This document shows positions 17,558-27,144 of a DNA stretch of 64,000 nt, piece after piece. The position numbers and the translations under genes are program-made. Under the pieces are notes generated by a model. The model ran no database searches. It saw only the letters and a program-made list of their open reading frames with translations, and was not told the origin of the DNA. Position 1 is the first letter of the stretch. The number at the start of each line of letters is the position of its first letter. Origin of the DNA: an uncultured Aquimarina sp. Its GTDB lineage: Bacteria > Bacteroidota > Bacteroidia > Flavobacteriales > Flavobacteriaceae. The stretch is from positions 62,001 through 126,000 of the forward strand of contig CANMLW010000005.1 of NCBI GenBank assembly GCA_947498705.1, written 5' to 3'.

Positions 17558-18835
17558 TCACTCCTTATAAACAACTCCATCCTTCATCACAAAAACCACA
17601 TTTTCCATGGTTTTTATCTGTTGCATAGGATCGTCATTTACTGCCACAATATCTGCCAGAAAACCAGAAGCGATTTGTCCTAATTCATTTTGCATATTCA
17701 AAATTTTTGCATTGGTAATAGTAGCACTTTGTAGGGTAGCCATAGCCGGCATACCAGCTTCGACCATAAATCCAAATTCTTTTCCGTTCTGTCCATGTTT
17801 AAACACTCCGGCATCGGTACCAAAGGCAATACCGACCCCTCTTTCATAGGCTTTTTTAAAAGTGTTTTGTATTTTGGGGCCAATCTCTAACGCTTTGGGA
17901 ACAATCATTTCGGGATAATAATCTTTTACTTTAGCTTTTTCGGTAACTTCTTTGCCAGCAGTAATCGTAGGTACCAGATAGGCATCATGCTTTTTCATAA
18001 GATCCATAGTTTTTTCGCTCATCAGCGTACCGTGTTCTATGGTTTTTACACCTCCTATAACCGCACGTTGCATTCCTTCATCACCATGCGCATGAGCCGC
18101 TACATGAAACCCATAGTCTTTGGCCGTTTCGCAAATGACTTTTATTTCTTCTATTGTGAACTGGGGGTTAGAACTGCTTTTGGCCATACTTAATACACCA
18201 CCGGTGGCTGTAATCTTAATCATATCGGCTCCGTTTTTATAGCGTTGTCGTACTGCCTTTTTTGCATCTTCGATACTGTTTACAACACCTTCTTTGGGAC
18301 CTGGATCACCTATCAATGCCTTTTTGTTACCGTTGGTAGGATCAGCATGCCCTCCTGTGGTAGCCAATGATTTACCGGCAGTAAATATTCGAGGCCCTGT
18401 AATAATTCCTTTATTAATAGCTTTTTTTAAGGAGATATTTACTCCTGTACCACCCAGGTCTCGTACCGTTGTAAATCCGGCCAGTAGTGTTGTTTCTGCA
18501 AAACCTACGGAATTATAAGCTACATCGGCATCGTTATAGGTGTATTTTTGTAAATAAGCCCCTGGATTCGATTCGCTTTCGATATGTACATGCATGTCGA
18601 TCAAGCCGGGTAATACTGTTTTGTTTTTTAAGTCGATGATACGATCTTCCTTTTTTCCGGTGATATACCCATTTTCGATCTTTACAATCCTATTTTTGGA
18701 TACTACAATAGTTTTTTCGGTCAATATTTTTCCTGCTTTGGTGTCTACTAGTTTTCCGCAATGTAAATAAGTGTCTTGAGCTGTACTTATTGCATAGAAA
18801 AGTATAAGAAATAGTGTGGTGTATATATACTTCAT
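17558..18835 (-). CDS. Secreted amidohydrolase-family protein (imidazolonepropionase-like)
   Basis: A 425-residue metallo-hydrolase from the chosen start. I use the ATG at 18835 because it begins a signal peptide (MKYIYTTLFLILFYAISTAQ); the longer frame to 18862 adds nine residues that disrupt it. Metal-binding motifs are all visible: H82-x-H84 in LIDMHVH, the likely carbamylated Lys in MIKITATGG, His in VAAHAHG and IEHGT, and Asp in FGTDAGVF. This subgroup includes periplasmic Xaa-Pro dipeptidases and related imidazolonepropionase-like enzymes acting on dipeptides. The substrate is not determined. Confidence 0.87.
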   Translation of the reverse strand: MKYIYTTLFLILFYAISTAQDTYLHCGKLVDTKAGKILTEKTIVVSKNRIVKIENGYITGKKEDRIIDLKNKTVLPGLIDMHVHIESESNPGAYLQKYTYNDADVAYNSVGFAETTLLAGFTTVRDLGGTGVNISLKKAINKGIITGPRIFTAGKSLATTGGHADPTNGNKKALIGDPGPKEGVVNSIEDAKKAVRQRYKNGADMIKITATGGVLSMAKSSSNPQFTIEEIKVICETAKDYGFHVAAHAHGDEGMQRAVIGGVKTIEHGTLMSEKTMDLMKKHDAYLVPTITAGKEVTEKAKVKDYYPEMIVPKALEIGPKIQNTFKKAYERGVGIAFGTDAGVFKHGQNGKEFGFMVEAGMPAMATLQSATITNAKILNMQNELGQIASGFLADIVAVNDDPMQQIKTMENVVFVMKDGVVYKE

Positions 18836-19054
18836 AAAATGTTTGTGTTTGTATGGTTTCAATTTAAGGAATTACCGATAAATCCCTACTTAATTAAGTT
18901 TTTTTTAGAATTTGATCTAAAATGATAGAGTGTTTAAATTGTATCTTGCGTATAGAAAATAAAAAAATCCTGTCTTTTATTTTTGGTGAGTATTCCTATC
19001 TTAGTAAACTCATATTTGAAAGCATATAATTTTATATAAATCATCACACAAATT

Positions 19055-20959
19055 ATGACAAGGCTTACCCAACGATCTATACAAAAGGTTTCTTCTTTAT
19101 GTAAAAAAAATCACCGACTCTTGGTATTGGTGGTTGCAATGCACATTATTGCGGGATGTAATACCATTATCTTAGGTCAGGAATCCGCTCAAAAGTATAC
19201 CATAAATTCCTTTCCGATCGAAGTAAACGGAGATCTTAATGGGTTTACTTTGGCCTTTACTTCGACCAAAGTTAAAGAAGGAGTAGAGGTTGCTACCTTA
19301 AAACTAACTCGCGATAGTGCAGCACCGCCTCCAAAATTAGAGCTAAAATGGTCTTTACCTTCTAATGATATTTCTGGACACTGGACTACCAGAAGCGGTC
19401 TTAAGAAAAATATTCAACCAGATTGGTGGCCATCGCAGGTAACGTCTAGTATGGCAAGAAATGCTCCTGTATTAACATTATTTGGGAGTGCCCATCAAAA
19501 TCGATTGACCGTAGCTGCCTCTGATGCGTTAAATACTGTAAAACTAACAACTAGTATTCGTGAAGAAGATGGTTTTATCTACAACCAGGCCGTTTTATTT
19601 ACATCGAAACATAAGGCGGTTACTAATTTTGAAATCGAACTTTATTTTGATACCAGAGACCAGCCTTTTTACACTTCGTTAAAAGAAGTGGCAGCATGGT
19701 GGGCTTCGAAAGATGCCTATAAACCAGCCAAGGTTCCAGAACATGCATTGTTACCTATGTATTCTACCTGGTATAGCTACCACCAAAATGTAAATCCAAC
19801 TGCTCTTTTAAAAGAATGTACGCAGGCCAAAAAAATGGGATTCGAGTCTATTATTGTAGATGATGGATGGCAGACCTTAGATAATAAAAGAGGATATGCG
19901 TATACAGGGGATTGGAAACCTGAACGAATTCCTGAAATGAAAAAATTTGTAGAAGGGGTACATGCCCTGGATATGAAATTCTTATTATGGTATGCATTAC
20001 CCCTGGTAGGCGAAAAATCTGAAGCTTATAAGAAGTTAGAAGGTAAATTTTTACGCTATTGGGATGGGCAAGGGGCGTATGAGTTGGATCCCAGGTATCC
20101 AGAATCCAGAAAGCATGTGATAGATATTTGTGTAAAAGCATTAGAAGAATGGAATCTGGATGGGTTTAAACTAGATTTTATTGGGCGATGGGTAGCGCGC
20201 AAACATACAGTGCTAGAGGCCAAAGATGGTAGAGATTTTGCTTCTGTAAATGAGGCGGCAGATCGATTAATGACAGATCTTATAAAAAAATTGACCAGTA
20301 TCAATCCTGATATAATGATCGAGTTTCGACAGCCTTATATAGGACCGTTAATGCGTAAATATGGTAATATATTTAGAGCAGGAGATTGTCCTAATTCGAC
20401 ATTAGAGAATAGAGTACGAACTACAGATTTACGTATGTTAAGCGGCACTACTGCAGTACATTCTGATATGATTATGTGGCATTATGAAGAACAGGTAGAG
20501 GTTGCAGCGTTTCAGTTACTTAATGTATTGTATGCTGTACCACAGATATCGGTACGATTAGAAGATATCCCAAATGACCATCTTAAGATGATGCAGTTTT
20601 ACCTGGACTACTGGGCAAAAAATCAAAAAGTATTATTAGAAGGTGATTTTGAAGCACCCTATCCTTTACAGCATTATCCTATGCTAGTAGCAGGAAATAA
20701 GGATAAAAAAATAATCACCCTGTATTCTGATCAGTATATTTCGTTGGCAGAAAGTTTACCTTCTAGTATCGACATTATTAATGCAAAAAATAATTCTACG
20801 GTGATGCTCAATGCACAAAAGGATTTAGGAACATATATCTATACGATTTACAATTGTCTGGGAGTGGTACAAAGAACAGGAGAAATTGATCTGAAACAAC
20901 AGGCGCATGCCATAGAGATACCCGTTTCAGGCTTGGTCAGTTTAGAAAGAAAAAAGTAA
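19055..20959 (+). CDS. Alpha-galactosidase-like glycoside hydrolase (GH36/GH27 clan)
   Basis: A 634-residue secreted enzyme. A lipoprotein-type signal ends in IIAGC (Cys35). Then comes a beta-sandwich domain (about 45-230), a TIM barrel (about 235-530) and a short C-terminal beta domain. Barrel motifs of the melibiase clan are present: 'IIVDDGWQT', 'DGFKLDFIG' with the predicted nucleophile D374, and 'FRAGDCPNS' with the predicted acid/base D444. It should release alpha-galactosyl or related residues. It is directly followed (33 bp) by a sulfatase gene, which suggests a sulfated galactose-containing substrate such as an algal glycan. Confidence 0.85.
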   Translation: MTRLTQRSIQKVSSLCKKNHRLLVLVVAMHIIAGCNTIILGQESAQKYTINSFPIEVNGDLNGFTLAFTSTKVKEGVEVATLKLTRDSAAPPPKLELKWSLPSNDISGHWTTRSGLKKNIQPDWWPSQVTSSMARNAPVLTLFGSAHQNRLTVAASDALNTVKLTTSIREEDGFIYNQAVLFTSKHKAVTNFEIELYFDTRDQPFYTSLKEVAAWWASKDAYKPAKVPEHALLPMYSTWYSYHQNVNPTALLKECTQAKKMGFESIIVDDGWQTLDNKRGYAYTGDWKPERIPEMKKFVEGVHALDMKFLLWYALPLVGEKSEAYKKLEGKFLRYWDGQGAYELDPRYPESRKHVIDICVKALEEWNLDGFKLDFIGRWVARKHTVLEAKDGRDFASVNEAADRLMTDLIKKLTSINPDIMIEFRQPYIGPLMRKYGNIFRAGDCPNSTLENRVRTTDLRMLSGTTAVHSDMIMWHYEEQVEVAAFQLLNVLYAVPQISVRLEDIPNDHLKMMQFYLDYWAKNQKVLLEGDFEAPYPLQHYPMLVAGNKDKKIITLYSDQYISLAESLPSSIDIINAKNNSTVMLNAQKDLGTYIYTIYNCLGVVQRTGEIDLKQQAHAIEIPVSGLVSLERKK

Positions 20960-20992
20960 TTAATCTTGACATTTTTATATAAAAAAGGACAT

Positions 20993-22564
20993 ATGAACTC
21001 TAATAGTAATTGCCTATTGCGATTCATTAGCATTTTATTGCTGATGCTAAGTATTGGATCCTGCGCTGAAAAAAAATCAGAAGAAAAGAAATCTTCAGAC
21101 CCATTAGCAGAAAAAAAGGAGGAAGTCAAAAAAACTCCGCCAAACATATTATGGATTTATGTAGAGGATATTTCTCCAGATTTAGGAGCCTATGGCGATC
21201 CATTGGCTAATACTCCGCAATTAGATGCAATGGCAAAACAAGGAGTACGATTTACCAATACGATTATGCCATCTCCTGTATGTTCTCCCAGTCGTTCTGC
21301 AATGATAACAGGAGTGATGTCTACCACGATTGGTACACATAATCATCATAGTTCGAGAACAGAAGCTTCTGCTATTCGTTTGCCGGATACGATCACCACA
21401 ATTCCAGAATTGTTTAAAAAGGCAGGCTATTATACATTTAATAGTGGTAAAGACGATTACAATTTTTGGTATAACCGAAAAGACCTGTATAATGAGGCAT
21501 ATTATCAACATCCTTTATATGGTAAATCGGCAAAAAGGAACTATTGGAATGAGGGAATCAAAAACAAACCCTTCTTTGGGCAAATACAATTGTCAGGGAG
21601 CAAGCATATATTCAGCAAAACTTTTAAAGAAAAAGTAATTACCCCCATAGATCGTTCTAAGGTGGTGATCCCTCCTTACTATCCCGATGTTCCTTTGGTA
21701 AGAGAAGAATGGGCACAATATCTGGAGACCTTAGAGCTTACCGATATGGAAGTAAAAAAGATACTGGATCAACTAAAAGCAGACGGTCTGTTAGAAAACA
21801 CAGTCGTTTTCTTTTTCTCTGATCACGGTATGCGCTCACTAAGACATAAACAGTTTCTTTATGAAGGAGGAATAAAAGTTCCGTTTATTGTACAATGGGA
21901 GGGTAATCCTGATCTAATTAAGCCAGGTACGGTAAATGATAAACTAATTAGCGGCTTGGATATCGGTGCAACTTCATTGGCGCTGGCAGGGATCAAACAA
22001 CCCAATTATATGGAAGGAAAAAACCTATTTGCTGCTGATCACAAAGCACGTCCCTATGTAATCTCTACCAGAGATCGATGCGATTTTACGATAGATAGAA
22101 TTAGATCTGTGCGTACAGAACGATTTAAATACATCAAAAACTTTTACCCTAACCGTTCGTATATGCAACCTAATTATAGAGACGAATGGGAGTCAACACA
22201 GCTATTACGTAAATTATATGCTGAAGGAAAGTTAAATGAATTACAGAGCCGTATTTTTAAAGATAACCGCCCAGAAGAAGAATTGTACGATCTTGTACTG
22301 GATCCAAATGAAATTAATAACCTTGCTTCTAATGTCGAATATCAAAATGAGTTAAAAAAACATAGAGATATTCTAAACAATTGGATCAAAAAGACAGATG
22401 ATAAGGGACAATATCCAGAAGACAAAGAAAATCTGAAGTACATGCTGGGCATCTGGGATGAGCAAGCAGTTAATGAAGAATATACCGCAATACGAAAAGA
22501 ATTTCCTGATCTTGCAGGTTCATTAAAAGACAAAAAATCTGCGAAGTTTGAGCTGGTTGAGTAA
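20993..22564 (+). CDS. Formylglycine-type sulfatase (family S1)
   Basis: A 523-residue sulfatase. I choose the ATG at 20993: it follows the purine-rich AAAAAAGGACAT, better than the Met nine codons upstream, and gives a lipoprotein signal ending IGSC. The active-site motif C97-S-P-S-R101 marks the Cys that must be oxidised to formylglycine. Other S1 features are NILWIYVEDISPD (metal site), FFFSDHGMRS and a C-terminal 'EELYDLVLDPNEINNLA' block. It hydrolyses sulfate esters from a carbohydrate and probably works with the upstream alpha-galactosidase. No maturase gene lies in the window, so one must be elsewhere. Confidence 0.92.
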   Translation: MNSNSNCLLRFISILLLMLSIGSCAEKKSEEKKSSDPLAEKKEEVKKTPPNILWIYVEDISPDLGAYGDPLANTPQLDAMAKQGVRFTNTIMPSPVCSPSRSAMITGVMSTTIGTHNHHSSRTEASAIRLPDTITTIPELFKKAGYYTFNSGKDDYNFWYNRKDLYNEAYYQHPLYGKSAKRNYWNEGIKNKPFFGQIQLSGSKHIFSKTFKEKVITPIDRSKVVIPPYYPDVPLVREEWAQYLETLELTDMEVKKILDQLKADGLLENTVVFFFSDHGMRSLRHKQFLYEGGIKVPFIVQWEGNPDLIKPGTVNDKLISGLDIGATSLALAGIKQPNYMEGKNLFAADHKARPYVISTRDRCDFTIDRIRSVRTERFKYIKNFYPNRSYMQPNYRDEWESTQLLRKLYAEGKLNELQSRIFKDNRPEEELYDLVLDPNEINNLASNVEYQNELKKHRDILNNWIKKTDDKGQYPEDKENLKYMLGIWDEQAVNEEYTAIRKEFPDLAGSLKDKKSAKFELVE

Positions 22565-22686
22565 TGCCGATTTTTAATGATTTATGTTTTTTGGTAAGAA
22601 GTTAATCTTTATTTAACCATTTTTTATGGCAGAATAGTGTTAGCTATAGAATTACGTTTCGTCTAAAGCCACCAATAAAGACTATT

Positions 22687-23247
22687 ATGATACTAAAAAA
22701 AATATGTATTCTGATATTTTTGGTTTGTTTTTCAGGAAATCAATTGATTGCTCAAGATAAGTACCATCGAGAATATTATACTTCTGGTGCCTTGAAATCT
22801 AAAGGATGGAAAAAAGGAAAAGCTAAAGAAGGCTTTTGGTACTTTTATCATCCAAACGGAAAAACCGCTATGGAAGGACATTTTGAAAATGGTAAAAAAG
22901 AAGGCTTTTGGTATCATTATGACAGTAATGGAGTTAGAAAAAAAGAAGGGCATTATAAAAATAATTACAAAAACGGATACTGGTATTATTATGCCAAGAA
23001 TGGTGAGAAACTAATTAAAGAAGGACATTTTATAAAAGGGAAAGCCGAAAAATGGTGGATTATTTACGATATTGCGTCCGGAATAACTAGAAAATACCAA
23101 TATCAAAACAATAAAAAAGAAGGGTATTGCCTTCTATATAGAAATAATAAACTTTTTAAAGCCGAGCGATACATTAATGATCGAAAAACTGGAGAATGGA
23201 CAGATGTATTTAGCTTTAAAAGAGATAACCCTAATGCTTCGCTATAA
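22687..23247 (+). CDS. Secreted MORN-repeat (YwqK-like) protein
   Basis: A 186-residue protein with a signal peptide (residues 1-22), then about six MORN-type repeats of about 22 residues, each with 'G-W-Y-NG---EGHF--GK-EG-W'. Such repeats form an extended beta surface; homologues are annotated as YwqK-family antitoxins without a tested role. The next gene starts right after its stop codon (TAA then ATG), so it belongs to an operon with three glycosyltransferase genes. A role in envelope assembly is inferred from that context. Confidence 0.75.
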   Translation: MILKKICILIFLVCFSGNQLIAQDKYHREYYTSGALKSKGWKKGKAKEGFWYFYHPNGKTAMEGHFENGKKEGFWYHYDSNGVRKKEGHYKNNYKNGYWYYYAKNGEKLIKEGHFIKGKAEKWWIIYDIASGITRKYQYQNNKKEGYCLLYRNNKLFKAERYINDRKTGEWTDVFSFKRDNPNASL

Positions 23248-23940
23248 ATGTCTCTCATTATAAATGTTATTATCCCGGCCTATAATGAAGAAAGTTCGAT
23301 AGGGCATGTGATCAAAGAAATTCCAGATACGGTTTCAGAGATTATTGTAGTTAGTAATAATTCTACAGATCAAACCGAAAATGTAGCGAAAGAAGCTGGA
23401 GCTACGGTCCTTGTTGAGCAACAAAAAGGATATGGATATGCTTGTCTTAAAGGGATGGATTATATAGCATCCAAACAGCAAAAACCAGATGTTGTAGTTT
23501 TTTTGGATGGGGATTATAGCGATTACCCAGCAGAACTCACCAATATTATTGCCCCTATTATTACCAAAGATATAGATATGGTAATAGGAGCAAGAGTTAA
23601 GAAATTGAGAGAATCAGGATCCATGACCTTTCCTCAAATTTTCGGAAATTGGCTTGCAACCAGTCTTATGAAACTTTTTTTTAATGCAAAATTTACCGAT
23701 CTTGGACCTTTTAGAGCTATTAAATATGATAAGCTCTTATCACTCGGGATGGTAGATAAAACCTACGGTTGGACCGTAGAAATGCAGTTAAAAGTGTTAA
23801 AGAAACGTTATACCTATGTCGAAGTGCCCGTGCACTATAAAAAGAGAATAGGTGTCTCAAAAGTTTCAGGAACCATAAAAGGTGCTATATTTGCAGGCGT
23901 TAAGATATTAAGTTGGATTTTTAAATATAGCTTTGCGTAA
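23248..23940 (+). CDS. Glycosyltransferase family 2 (polyprenyl-phosphate sugar transferase-like)
   Basis: A 230-residue GT-A fold enzyme. The start 'VIIPAYNEE' and 'IIVVSNNSTD' and the DxD motif 'FLDGDYSD' (near residue 90) show a family 2 nucleotide-sugar transferase. The length and the C-terminal 'VPVHYKKRIGVSKVSGT' match DPM1-like or undecaprenyl-phosphate glycosyltransferases. It probably loads a sugar onto a lipid carrier at the inner face of the membrane. It is followed after 5 bp by a second GT2 gene and then a multi-pass membrane protein. Confidence 0.87.
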   Translation: MSLIINVIIPAYNEESSIGHVIKEIPDTVSEIIVVSNNSTDQTENVAKEAGATVLVEQQKGYGYACLKGMDYIASKQQKPDVVVFLDGDYSDYPAELTNIIAPIITKDIDMVIGARVKKLRESGSMTFPQIFGNWLATSLMKLFFNAKFTDLGPFRAIKYDKLLSLGMVDKTYGWTVEMQLKVLKKRYTYVEVPVHYKKRIGVSKVSGTIKGAIFAGVKILSWIFKYSFA

Positions 23941-23945
23941 GAATA

Positions 23946-25418
23946 ATGGATATAGTTATCATCATAACCTATACACTAGCCCTACTAATTATATTTTTGT
24001 ATAGTTTGGCGCAACTAAACCTTCTGTTTAATTACCTGAAGTCACGTAAACAAAAGGATAGCTCACCTACTTTCGATTTTTCTAAGAAAGAGGAGATTCC
24101 TCATGTTACCGTACAATTACCGGTATATAATGAGTTGTATGTAATGGATCGTTTGTTAGATAATATTGCAGAACTCGAATATCCAGAGGGTAAATTAGAA
24201 ATACAAGTCTTAGACGATTCGACAGATGAATCTGTAGTGACTACAGAAGCTCATATAAAGAAATTACAGGAAGCAGGACTTGATATAAAGCACATTCGTA
24301 GAGAAGATAGATCAGGGTTTAAAGCTGGTGCATTAAAAGAAGGACTTAAAATTGCCAAAGGAGAATTTATAGCAATTTTTGATGCCGATTTCTTGCCAGG
24401 TAAAAACTGGTTGTTACAGACCATCCCTTATTTTAAAGATGATAATATAGGAGTTGTACAAACCCGATGGGGACATATCAACAGGGATTATTCGATGCTT
24501 ACCAAAATACAAGCATTTGCTTTAGATTTTCATTTTACTATGGAGCAGGTGGGCCGTAATTACAAAGATCATTTTATTAACTTTAATGGTACTGCAGGAG
24601 TTTGGAGAAAAACGTGTATCGAGGATGCAGGAAATTGGCAGGGAGATACGCTTACAGAAGATCTGGATTTGAGTTATAGAGCACAGCTTAAAAAATGGAA
24701 ATTTAAATACCTCGAAGAGGTAGAGACTCCAGCAGAGTTGCCTGTGGTAATTAGCGCGGCAAGATCACAACAGTTTAGATGGAATAAAGGTGCGGCAGAG
24801 AATTTTCAGAAACTGTACTGGAAAATGCTTAGAGATAAAACGGTTTCATTTAAAACCAAGTTTCATAGCTTTTTCCATTTATTAAATAGTAGTATGTTTT
24901 TATTAGTATTGTTGGTAGCAGTGTTGAGCGTACCAGTAATGTATATTAAAAACAGCAATCCTCTATTTAGTTGGTATTTTAATGTCATTGCATTTTTTGC
25001 CATGAGTACCGTTATATTTTTCTTTTGCTACTGGCATACTTTTAAAAATATTCATGGAAAAGGGTTCTGGAATTTTATGGAGTACGTAAAAATGTTCTTT
25101 ACCTTTTTCTCGATAGCAATGGGATTCTCTGTACATAATTCTATGGCTGTTTTAGAAGGGCATTTTGGAAAGAAAAGTGAATTTGTGCGTACGCCAAAGT
25201 TTAATATCAATACCTTAAAGGATTCCTGGAAAGGGAATAAATATGTAAATAAAAATATCTCTGGTAATACTATTATAGAAGCAATGCTAATGGGATATTT
25301 TGGTTTTGCTTTATACAGTGCATTCAAACTACAGGATTTTGGACTTTTCTTGTTCCATATTATGTTATTTCTTGGATTCGGTTTTGTGTTCTTTAAATCG
25401 GTAACCTCAAAACTATAA
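23946..25418 (+). CDS. Membrane glycosyltransferase family 2 (cellulose synthase-like)
   Basis: A 490-residue processive-type GT2. It has an N-terminal membrane helix (residues about 4-24), a cytoplasmic catalytic domain with 'VLDDSTDES', 'FDADFLPG', 'TEDLDLSYR' and 'QQFRWNKG' (the D, DxD, TED and Q-x-x-RW motifs), then four or five C-terminal membrane helices. These motifs are the cellulose-synthase type set. It overlaps the next gene by one base (TAATG). The operon with a lipid-carrier sugar transferase suggests extension or export of a cell-surface glycan or glycolipid. Confidence 0.9.
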   Translation: MDIVIIITYTLALLIIFLYSLAQLNLLFNYLKSRKQKDSSPTFDFSKKEEIPHVTVQLPVYNELYVMDRLLDNIAELEYPEGKLEIQVLDDSTDESVVTTEAHIKKLQEAGLDIKHIRREDRSGFKAGALKEGLKIAKGEFIAIFDADFLPGKNWLLQTIPYFKDDNIGVVQTRWGHINRDYSMLTKIQAFALDFHFTMEQVGRNYKDHFINFNGTAGVWRKTCIEDAGNWQGDTLTEDLDLSYRAQLKKWKFKYLEEVETPAELPVVISAARSQQFRWNKGAAENFQKLYWKMLRDKTVSFKTKFHSFFHLLNSSMFLLVLLVAVLSVPVMYIKNSNPLFSWYFNVIAFFAMSTVIFFFCYWHTFKNIHGKGFWNFMEYVKMFFTFFSIAMGFSVHNSMAVLEGHFGKKSEFVRTPKFNINTLKDSWKGNKYVNKNISGNTIIEAMLMGYFGFALYSAFKLQDFGLFLFHIMLFLGFGFVFFKSVTSKL

Positions 25419-26815
25419 TGCTAGGTAATGTATGGAAATACCATAAGTTTTCTGTACTCCTTATTCTTATTACTTTTTTATTTTACTGGAGCTTTGCATA
25501 CACGCTGGAGCGGGTTGATTTTATTAAAATGATCAGTCTTTGGACTGGGCTATTTTTTGTTTCGTATAAGTTAATTCAACTAAATCCAAATAATTGGAAG
25601 TTTTTGGCGGTGATGGCATTGCTGTTTAGAATAGTTTTTCTGGTTGCAATCCCAAATTTGTCACAAGATTTTTACCGATTTATCTGGGATGGTCGAATGA
25701 TATTAGAAGGATTTAACCCCTACTTGTCATTACCAGAAGTTTGGGTGGCAGAAGGAAATGCTCCTATCGCTCAGGCACAAGAGTTGTACCAGGGGATGGG
25801 AGAACTTAATGGCCATCATTATACGAACTACCCGCCTGTAAGTCAATTGTGTTATTTTATCGCTGCATTGGTTGCTAGTAAAAGTATTCTTGGATCGGCA
25901 ATGGTGTTTAGAATCCTTATTATTTTGGCAGATGTGGGGATTTTTTACTTCGGAAGAAAATTGTTGCAATCTCTAAAAATACCAGAAAATAGGATTTTTT
26001 GGTACATTCTTAATCCCTTTGTTATTATTGAGTTTTCCGGAAACCTTCATTTTGAAGCGGTTATGGTGTTTTTTCTTATCTGGTCGTTGTATCTTTTGCA
26101 AAAGGGATATTGGTATTGGGCTGCGGTAGTGTTGGCATTATCGGTTTCAGTAAAATTAATTCCCTTACTATTCTTACCCTTATTTTTTAGGAAATTTGTT
26201 TTCAGAGAACCAGAAAATTGTAATGTATTTAGTTGGATAGGGACATTACCCAAATTAATAGGTTTTTATAGTATTGTTCTTGGGGTAGTTTTACTCACCT
26301 TTGCACCCTTTCTTTCTGAGCAGTTTTTATACAATTATAAAAGAACCATCTCATTGTGGTTTCAGAATTTCGAGTTTAATGCCAGTATTTATTTTATAGT
26401 TCGGTGGATTGGGTATAAAGTAGTGGGTTGGAATGTAATTGAAACTGCTGGTAAAATATTGCCATTGGTGACTATTGCAATTATTCTAGGTCTAACTTTT
26501 TTTAGGAAAAATAGGACAATACCCCAACTTATTACCGGAATGCTTTTAGGAATATGTACCTACTATTTTTTATCAACAACGATACATCCTTGGTACATAG
26601 CAGTGCCATTATCACTCTGTATATTTACTAAATATAAGTTTCCTATCGCTTGGTCTTTTGTGGTCGTTTTTAGTTATACTGCTTATATAGACCCTAATTT
26701 CAAAGAAAATTTATGGATGGTAGGACTAGAATATCTGATTGTTTTTGCCTTTTTTGGATGGGAAATATATAGAAATAGCAATTTTGCAAGTAAACCAAAA
26801 TTAAGCAAAACATAG
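25418..26815 (+). CDS. Multi-pass membrane glycosyltransferase (GT87/GT-C type)
   Basis: A 465-residue protein with about 12 hydrophobic segments. A loop after the second or third helix contains 'QDFYRFIWDGRMILEGFNPY', the Asp-containing region of GT-C polyprenyl-phosphate-sugar-dependent transferases of the DUF2029/GT87 type. It probably takes the sugar loaded by the upstream DPM1-like enzyme and adds it to a periplasmic acceptor. The gene ends the operon; the acceptor is unknown. Confidence 0.82.
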   Translation: MLGNVWKYHKFSVLLILITFLFYWSFAYTLERVDFIKMISLWTGLFFVSYKLIQLNPNNWKFLAVMALLFRIVFLVAIPNLSQDFYRFIWDGRMILEGFNPYLSLPEVWVAEGNAPIAQAQELYQGMGELNGHHYTNYPPVSQLCYFIAALVASKSILGSAMVFRILIILADVGIFYFGRKLLQSLKIPENRIFWYILNPFVIIEFSGNLHFEAVMVFFLIWSLYLLQKGYWYWAAVVLALSVSVKLIPLLFLPLFFRKFVFREPENCNVFSWIGTLPKLIGFYSIVLGVVLLTFAPFLSEQFLYNYKRTISLWFQNFEFNASIYFIVRWIGYKVVGWNVIETAGKILPLVTIAIILGLTFFRKNRTIPQLITGMLLGICTYYFLSTTIHPWYIAVPLSLCIFTKYKFPIAWSFVVVFSYTAYIDPNFKENLWMVGLEYLIVFAFFGWEIYRNSNFASKPKLSKT

Positions 26816-27144
26816 TGCTTTAGGTTAATCATTTGATTTGCAGGGTGTTTCTTTTGATCCGTGCTTATTTTAGTAGTTTTTTTTTATAAATGTCAAAAAT
26901 CATTCATTTTTTGGTGTTATGTATCTTCTCTCTTGCATCATTTTGATAGGAATCAGGTAACGAAGTAATTTTAACTTAGATTAAAACAAAAATACAATTC
27001 CCGTAAGTGTCTTTAATACAGCTTTAAAACAAAGTAGGGTAACAAAATTCCATACATGAAATTAATAAGAATAGTTTAAGTAACCTTAAACAATAGGGGA
27101 AGCTGAAAACCTACTAGAGTAAGCAAATTTTAAATATATAAATA
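26816..27144 (+). promoter_or_regulatory. Leader region of the RiPP cluster
   Basis: A 329-bp region between the glycosyltransferase operon and the RiPP precursor. It has no convincing coding frame. A 7-bp inverted repeat, GTTTAAG-TAAC-CTTAAAC (27074-27091), lies 54 bp before the precursor start and could be an operator or 5'-leader hairpin. No perfect TAnnTTTG promoter box was found. Confidence 0.4.
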
